Source: Bombyx mori (Eukaryota; Arthropoda; Insecta; Lepidoptera; Bombycidae). Taken from it: a DNA stretch of 64,000 bases. The notes below the pieces were generated by a model. The model did no database searches. It saw nothing but the letters and a program-made list of their open reading frames with translations, and was not told the origin of the DNA. Shown piece after piece: positions 46,301-55,300 of this stretch. Every line of letters begins with the position of its first letter. The stretch's first letter is position 1. Both the position numbers and the translations under genes were made by a program. Location of the stretch: positions 11,673,501 through 11,737,500 of the forward strand of contig NC_085121.1 in NCBI RefSeq assembly GCF_030269925.1, written 5' to 3'.

Positions 46301-49300
46301 TTCCAATTGAAAACAATGTCAAATAAATCATTTCATTCCGCTCAATTTTTCATATAACAGAACATATTTGTCTAATATATAATTATTGTTTGTTTTTTTT
46401 TCGAACACGGCGTCGGCAAAAAAAAAAATGACGAAAACAACACCTTTTCTTAAGTTGTTCGATGCGTTGTTCTCTTTCGCGTATCTCAGAGCGCAGCTTC
46501 CCGCAATCTTCGAACAGAGCACGTTTCTGAACATTGAACATGTCCTGCCGCGCCCTGATCTCGACCAGTCGCTCGTTCATTGCCTGCGATAGTACAAATT
46601 CTAATATTAATTATTAAATTTAGTTATGTAATTACATTTAAAAATAATAAAAAACGACTTTGTTCTTAAAAATATTTACAAAGTAGTATCCTAGTACTTC
46701 CTAGTCGCTAACCCGCATGCCCAGCGTGGTGACTTAAGGGCACAAACTTTTCCCAACGACAGAACACAAAATGCTACGGCCCCCAGTACCCGGCAGCTCT
46801 ACTATTCCTGGCCACGGTGGCGGTCACGGTAACGATAGGGCAAGGGGTGCGAAGAATCCCCGGTCGGCAGGCTACCATAAACAACTGACCATTGGCACGT
46901 TTAACATCCGGACTTTGAAGCGAGATGAGGATGTGGAAGAGCTGGAAGTAGAATTGAAATCCATTAAATGGCATATCCTTGGACTTTCGGAGGTCCGTAG
47001 AGAGGGCGAGGACACCGTCATCCTCGAGTCTGGAAACCTCTTCTACTACTGCGAAGGAGACCAGCTCTCTCGGGGTGGTGTTGGGTTCATCGTTCACAAA
47101 GCCATCGCTAACAACGTCGTGGAGCTATCGATTGTGTCGGTGCGGGTGGTGTACATTGTAGTTAAAATCTCACGAGATATATTTACTCAAGGTCGTGCAA
47201 GTGTATGCACCAACGGTGACACACCCTGATTGTGAGGTTGAGGCCTTATATGAAGACATCTCTAAGGCCATTCATAACACCACCAAGACCTACTTCACCG
47301 TTGTAGTTGGCGACTTCAACGCCAAAGTGGGAGTCAAACAAGGGAAAGACGAATCCATAATCGGACGGTATGGTTTGGGGTCGAGAAACCACATGCTTCT
47401 CAATTTTCTGCAGATGGAGGGCCTCTATTTGATAAACTCGTTTTTCAAAAAGAAGCCCCAAAGGAGAGGGACTTGGCAAAGTGCCGACAAAGTGACACGG
47501 AACGAGATCGATTTCATCATGGCGGATAAGAAGCGAATATTTACGGATGTCTCAGTGGTCAACAGGTTTAGTGCTGGCAGTGACCACCGACTTATTTGAG
47601 GAACCCTAAATATCGACAGAAGGCTTGAAAGAACCCGGTTGATGAGATCGACTCTGCGTCCGTCTCTTCTCCAAATCATACAAGTTTCCGAAAAATTCCA
47701 ATTGGAACTTCAAAATCGATTTAGTCTGCTGGATCCCACTGAGGACGTGAACGACGTGGTGGAGAACACGACGGCGACACTACGTGAAGTTGGCGGAAGA
47801 TACTTTGGATCACCGCGGAGAGTTCGTGAAGCCAAGCTAAACCCTGAGACTCTGGCATTAATGAGGAAACGACGAGAAGCCACTCCATTCGTAAGAGCGA
47901 CAGCAGAGTACGCAATCTTAAATAAGGACGTCCGGAGGATGGTGAGGCGTGACATAGTCATAATGTCGGAATCGCTGGAGGACCTCAGTCGTATGCTCAA
48001 CGATCTCCTGACGATGATCTCAACGATGAACCTTGACAAGACGAAAGTCATGTTCAATGATCAAATCGTCCAGGGCCAAGTTACCATCTCGAATGCAGTC
48101 ATTGAAGAGGTAAAAGACTTTGTCTACCTCGGTCAGGCTATCCAGCTTGACCGGGGTAACTTCAATACAGAGATTGAGAGACGCATACGACTGGGTTCGT
48201 CGGCATTTGGGAAAATTCGTGCAATCCCCGCCTCACAAATTCCTCAATGCCTGAAGACAAAAGTCTTTAACCAGTGCGTTCTCCCCGCGATGACATACGG
48301 CGCGGAAACCTGGACACTGACGGCAGGGCTGGCCCATAAGTTAAGAGTCGCACAGCGGGCGATGGAGAGAGCTATGCTCGGTATTTCTCTAAGGGACAAA
48401 ATCCGGAACGAAGAAATTCGATGGAGAGCCAAAGTCGACGACATAGCTCTCAAAGTTAGCAGGCTGAAGTGGCAATGGGCCGGTCACATCTGTCGAGCCA
48501 GCGACGTCAGGTGGGGGAGGAAAGTCCTCGAATGGAGGCCACGGATGGTTTTTTTTTTTATTGCTTAGATGGGTGGACGAGCTCACAGCCCACCTGGTGT
48601 TAAGTGGTTACTGGAGCCCATAGACATCCACAACGTAAATGCGCCACCCACCTTGAAATATAAGTTCTAAGGTCTCAAGTAGAGTTACAACGGCTGCCCC
48701 ACCCTTCAAACCGAAACGCATTACTGCTTCACGGCAGAAATAGGCAGGGTGGTGGTACCTACCCGCGCGGACTCACAAGAGGTCCTACCACCAATAAAAA
48801 CCTGGGTACCAGGAGCGTGGGGCGACCTCCAACCAGGTGGACCGACGACTTAGTGCGCACGGCAGGAAGTCGTTGGATGCGGAAGGCGGAGGACCGCATT
48901 ATGTGGAAGGCATTGGGGAAGGCCTATGTCCAGCAGTGGGCAGATAAAGGCTGATGATGATGATGATGATCGTAAATTAAAAATTAAAATCCTTTCTACT
49001 GTATCGAATAATTTTCTGAAGCCCACAGACATTTACAACAAAAATGCCGCCACCCCCCTTGAGATATGAGTTCTAAGGTCTCAGTATAGTTACAACGGCT
49101 GCCCCACCCTTCAAACCCAAACGCATTACTGTTTCACGGCAGAAATAGGCAGGGCGGTGGTACCTATCCGCGCGGGCTCACAAAAGGTCCTACCACAGGG
49201 ACAAGGACCTACAGGTTTGTTTTTATGCGAGTTTTTATGCGAGAAGACGACATGTGTACGGCGCACTGACCGCGTGCAGCTGCAGGCGCTGTCGGTCGAG

Positions 49301-52300
49301 CGAGTAGGCGGCGCCGTCGGCGGCGGCGAGCGCGCGTGCGGCGTGCGCGCCCCGCAGCCGCAGCAGCGCGTCCTCCACGCGCGCGCGACGCCACGCCTCG
49401 CGGGCCTCGCGCAGCTCCTTCTCGCCGCCCTCAACGTTCAGCACCGATGTTTTCAGACGACTTTGCTGTGGACGCCAGATGACAGGTTAACGATAAACGA
49501 CCAGCAATAAACATTCACGAAAACATCTGCAATTAAATTTAAATATATAAAAAACGGTTCTTTTTTATGTTTAGTATTGTGGTTTTCTTCGTTTTTCATC
49601 CTTAAATCTGATTGCTCTTGTAATAGGGAATCCTGTGTAAGAGATTTTTTTTTTTTAAATACTTCATTAAAATATTGGACGCTACCCGTTGCTAACGTTC
49701 GCCCTGGCCTGTAACAGGTAGGTATACTACGCGTACGCGTACACAAGTATCACGCATTCACTCTCGCTTTGTCTCTTTCTAGTATGATAGCGTTAAAAGT
49801 TTAACGCAACCTTGTTGTAAGTCGCATTAGAAGTTTCACTTAAAAAATAATGCATTTAAATGGTTAACAAGAATCGAACAAGATCAATTTATAAACACAG
49901 CCACGTTTTTTTTTAATTAACATTTGTGTAAAGATTGCAGTGTACCAGTTTAACGTGTTCCACGCTCTGTGCCTCGAGATCCTTGGCCAGCCGCCGCATG
50001 TCGTCGTGCAGCCTCGCGGAGTGCCGCTCCAGCAGCGCCACGCGGGCCGCGTGCCGAGAGCACACGTCTTTTAATCTAAAATGACAAGTTATTTTTCAAA
50101 ACTTTCTTCAAGGGTCGTTTGGAAAATTCCAGAACGAATCGCCTATCTAACCTATTCTCTCTCTCCATTAATTCAGCGGAGCACTCCCTCTCGGCCTGCG
50201 CCCCCTCCATGTGCGAGACACGAGCACCCAATGTCTCCACTTGATAACACTAAAATCAAACAATGCTATAAATACAAATAAATAAATTGCTGTTCGTTAG
50301 TCTCCCTAAAATTCGAGAACGACTGGATCGATTTGGCTAATTTTGTTCTTAAATTATTTGTGGAAGTCCAGAGAAGGTTCAAAAGGTAGATAAACATGAA
50401 AATCCTCGGAATTAAATAAAAATAACAATTTTGTTTTTCCTTTTGTTTGTTTTAAGTTTATTTTATACAAAAGATTAGGTCTTTTATTTATCGATTGAGG
50501 CACTACGCGAAGTGTGCCAATTCAGCTAGTTTAAAATATTTAAAGTATTTTCGGATAGCAGATAGAAATACACAACATATGTAGGTACTACATAGGTAGG
50601 TACAACATATGTAGGTAGGTATGTAGGTTTAAACGAAAAACTGTTTAATGTGGCTTCGACCTCATACTTCATGATGGGCGGCGGTTATCAAATTGTGATC
50701 CTCTGAACTCAGACTACCACTTAATGTTGATCGTAAAAATCATTTACCTATCACGAGCAATAAAAAACATGCGTGCAATTCACACGCTGTAAAATGAAAC
50801 CTTCAGAAATATCCTATCTCGTTCTCTCATAGGCTAAATTCTATAGACGACTTGTATGTCTCTTTTTAGTATGGCTTTTCGATTGACATTCAAATGACAA
50901 CGTTTCCATAGAAGTTATCCCACCAAAAAACCTTCTTTAGCCAAGAATCTCACTGGATTGTAGTGTATCTACATATTTTCGTGCACCTTCATATAATATC
51001 TCAAGTAAACAAAACTGGAAACTATTCATACGCGGTTGACCGTAAACAAGTCTGGTCGTGTGAAGCAAATTAAAAAAAAAACATATTTCATAAAAGAACG
51101 AACAAAATTCATTCTTACAATAGCGTACAGAGACTCCTTTTGGCTCTGTAGAGTCTTCAAGAGGTTCCGTTGTTTCGTCTCCAGTTTGCTCAAGATTGCT
51201 TTCGACGCTAAAATAAATCGAGTTTGAAACAATAGTGTCCATCAAGTTGCCCTCTAACGTTTTACAAATATTCACTGACTCAATCTTTAAGTAGCAAAAT
51301 GTGTGTTCACACAAAATATAAACTTTCACTATCGTACAAGATACATGAGATACGTTTTTTATTATTGGTGGCAGTGGGCAAAGAGTTTGACATTTAAAAT
51401 GGGCATACAGCCCTAAATGCAAAAACATTGGAGATTCCCTCAAGTATTTTTTGCTTTAGAAGTAAGATACGACTCACCTGGTGCTAAGTAACAACAGTCA
51501 CTCATGGACAACAGCAATGCCAGAGGCACAGACAAGTTGCTGACATAAACATAAAGCTACTTGGTAATTGATACCTTGTCCAGGCACCACAATCATGCAA
51601 TCAATTAAATTTAGAACAAAAGTACATATGTATATCATTTATTTTAAGTTTATATAGTATATAGTTTGGTTATATACAGGTTTGGTAGTATATAGTTCGC
51701 AGTTATATAGTTTGGTATCTAGCCTTCCGAAGCAATAAACAACACCCTGTAGTTTACCTTTCAAATGCATGTGGAAGAGTTTCTCTTCGTTTTTGAGCGT
51801 CAGAAACTTTTGTTGCTCCACAAAAGAGCAATGCATGGCACGTTGCTGATTCGCAGTTAGCTGACTTGCATAACGTTCTTCTTCCTACAACAGACATACT
51901 TCATTCGTGGCCTGGTGAATAATTATATAAATCTCACATACAAACACTTCACTATGTAAATATTTATAATGTACGTAACACTTAATAAACACAGTATGGT
52001 AATTAATTTTGTTAGAATAAAAAAAAAATGGAACCTGTCTTGGTTGGTTGGTGGCATTTGATTATTTATACTTAAAACTTGGCTGAAGTTTTTTAATAAG
52101 TCTATAGCGTACAACATGGCTAGAGTAACCCACTGAGTTTCTCGCCGGATCTTCTCAGTGGGTTGCGATTCCGATCAGGTGGTAGATTTTACGAAGCACT
52201 TCTATTGCTACGACCAGTGTTAGCAACTCTCTGAGACTGAGATCCAACCTCACCAACCAGCCAGTGCGTAACTAGAATAGCCCCTTAGGCTACTAGGCAG

Positions 52301-55300
52301 AATCTATCAGAACTGGGTATAAATCTCGATTTACCCAAGCGCTAAGCCCAAGCGTAGTTAGATATAATAGTTTCAGACTTCAGTAGAACTGAAGACCGGT
52401 TGTCTGCTAGTCCTAATCTCAATCCGCATGATGAGCATAATCATACCGTATTCATTAAGGTTTATTTAAGAGATCATATGTTTTAAGCGTCATCATTATT
52501 TAGAAAACTAAAAGCATTCCAAAGGGCTACAAATTTTAACGCATTGTATTTAGAGATTTTCTAATGAGAATTTTTATCATTATGACATTGACGTACACTG
52601 CAGTAACGAATTTTTGAGATAATAAATAAATAAAAACTTATACCAAGTACACTTACGTTCAACATATCTTCTACTTATACCAAGTACACTTACGTTCAAC
52701 ATATCTTCTAGTTCTTTGGCTCGTTTCTCTGACGATTTCGATTTATCGAGAGACTCCGTTAATTTTTCTTTAAGATCACTAATCTGTAATTATTACAATA
52801 CGATTAATTAGTTGTATTATAATAATAACATATTCGAATGTAAGAAGAATCGGAGAAATTTTGCGGCAAGTATTTTATGAACATTTGTTTTTATTATTAT
52901 TTATTAAAAATAGTATGAACAAGTTCATTTATTTACCTTGCTGTTGATAGATTGAATGGCCAAGTCTTTGCGATGTTGCTCATCCATTATCTGCCGGTTC
53001 TCCATGTGAAGCTTCTCCAGGACTACTCTCAAGTTCGCCAGCTCACGCTGGAGACTCTGCGCCTGGAATTTGGGTAAAACAATGCAAATCAATAACATTA
53101 ACTTTACTAGGTAAGAAGAGTACTTGATCATGTACCAACTAGAAATTTAATAATTTGAAACACTTCATTAGTTCTATTGAAAGAGTTAAGTCTCTTTTTC
53201 GACGGCTAATTTAATATTTGTTCTCTGAGACTCTGTCGTTATCTCGTCTAAAAGTCATAAACGCCAATCTTCGAAATCTAAGAAAAGGTTCTAGAAACAA
53301 AAGCCTCAAAGTTCAAATTGTCACATTCATCAGATCCGACTGGAGGGCGAGCATGAGTTGAAGTCGTCGTGGCCTAAAGGATAAGCCGCGCGGTGCAGTC
53401 GTATCAAGCGATACAACAGTGTTCGAATCCCGCAGGTAGGTACCGATTTTTCTAATGTTATGTAACAAACCCGCAAAACTATAATTTGCATAATTACTGG
53501 TTGAAGGACCTCTTGTGAGTCCGTACGGGTAGGTACCACCACCCTACCTATTTCTGCTGTGAAACAGTAATGCGTTTCTGTGTGAAGGGCGGGGCAGCCG
53601 TTGTACTGAAAAAACGGAAACTTCCGACCTATCTCAAAGTTGATGGCGGTATTTACTATGTAATGTAATTTACGGCCTCCGGTAACCACTCAACACCAGG
53701 TGGGTTGTGAGCTCATTCCCCCATCTGAGCAATAAAAAAATATCCTAACCTAAAATTGATTTACTCATTTTCAGGTTACTTCGATCTAGATTTAAAACGT
53801 CACATGTAACGTTTACTTGTTATTCAATTTACAACCTTACCTCACTGTCCGAGGTCGCGTTCTGCTCGGCGAGCTGCTGCTGAGCGAGGCGCGTGTGGCT
53901 GAGCCGCTGGGCGAGTGCGAGGTTGTCTCGCTGCGCGTCCCCGTTGTTGCCGCGTTGCTGGTCACAGAACGCCTGCTGCTCGCGACACTGCTCCGCAATT
54001 TTGTTCGCTTCCGCCTCTAACACCGCGTAATCCTTCAAGACGATAAGTTTGGTTAAAACAACACGCTTAACGTAATGTCGGTAGGTCATTGACCCTCGCA
54101 GTTCTGTTTGAAGATTATCAAGATGATAATAATAATATAATGTAAAGATGGTTTACTGGTGGTAGGACGTGTTGTGAGTCCGCACGGGTATGTACCACCA
54201 CCCCGCCTATTTCTGCCGTGAAGTAGTAATGCGTTTCGGTTTGAAGAGTGGGGCAGCCGTTGTAACTATACTTGAGACCTTAGAACTTATATCTCAAGGT
54301 GGATGGCGCATTTACGTTGTAGATGTCTATGGGCTCCAGTAATCACTTCACACCAGGTGGGCTGTGAGCTTGTCCACCCATCGAAGCAATAAAAAAAAAA
54401 AGATGAGCGATATTGAATGGACAGATGGACTTGCTGCTCAAGCATTATGAATTTTAATAAAAACTACTTATACATTTTAATACCGCGTTTATTACTATCG
54501 TAATTTTCGTGGTTGCCGATGAAAACTGTAAAGTGATCGAAACATTTGGAAATGAAACCGAGGCACATCACATATTATGAATAAGTTAACCTGGTGGCAC
54601 ACGCCGCACAAATTGTGTGTCGACACCCTAAGATTTAATATTCAACACAAACATCTGAAGGAACATATTTCACCGCTGTAGCAGGAAAACTTTGCAACAT
54701 TTTCTTTCCACAGTTTAACAGACATATCTTGGTTCTCATTCAGATTAAATGTAACAATACCTATACATTATATATAGTAATAACTTTCATTTACCTATGT
54801 TGAATTATAACACAAATAGTTTACTTGGCTCGGCCCCTGGCCTTGCTAAGTCATTGTGACGGTAACCATTCACCACCAGGTAGGCGGTATGCATGTCTGC
54901 CTACATAACAATAAAAAAAAGTTAACATTCTGTCTAATATGTGTTATTTTAATTACCTCCCTGATGTGTCTTATGTCAGTGTCACGCTGCCTCAGATTAT
55001 CAACAGCACCTCTCCACATAATCATCATTTGTTTTCTTTGCTCCATACCTTCCATTACCTTACAAAAAATCACTTGATATGTACATTAGTAGTAGATGAA
55101 CTTGCATCCCAAAACACTGTTGGTACCTTTTTGGAAATGAAAATAATATAAGCAATGATATTTATTTTATAACAGAATAACACTAGATTTAAGTGTGGAT
55201 CTATAGCACCTGTGGGAAGAAACATTTGTGCATACAAGTTAACAGATCTTCTTCTTTAATTACCTTATGGCCGTAGCCAGATATGATTTGATTATTAAAA

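Larger units (their letters stand above)
46705..48968 (+). mobile_element. RTE-type non-LTR retrotransposon, deleted and interrupted
   Basis: It has an endonuclease, a shortened reverse transcriptase, a C-terminal domain and a (TGA)n tail (GGCTGATGATGATGATG), the 3' signature of RTE-group LINEs. A Bm1 copy sits inside at 48549-48792. It lies in a CCDC39 intron, antisense to that gene. Confidence 0.88.
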
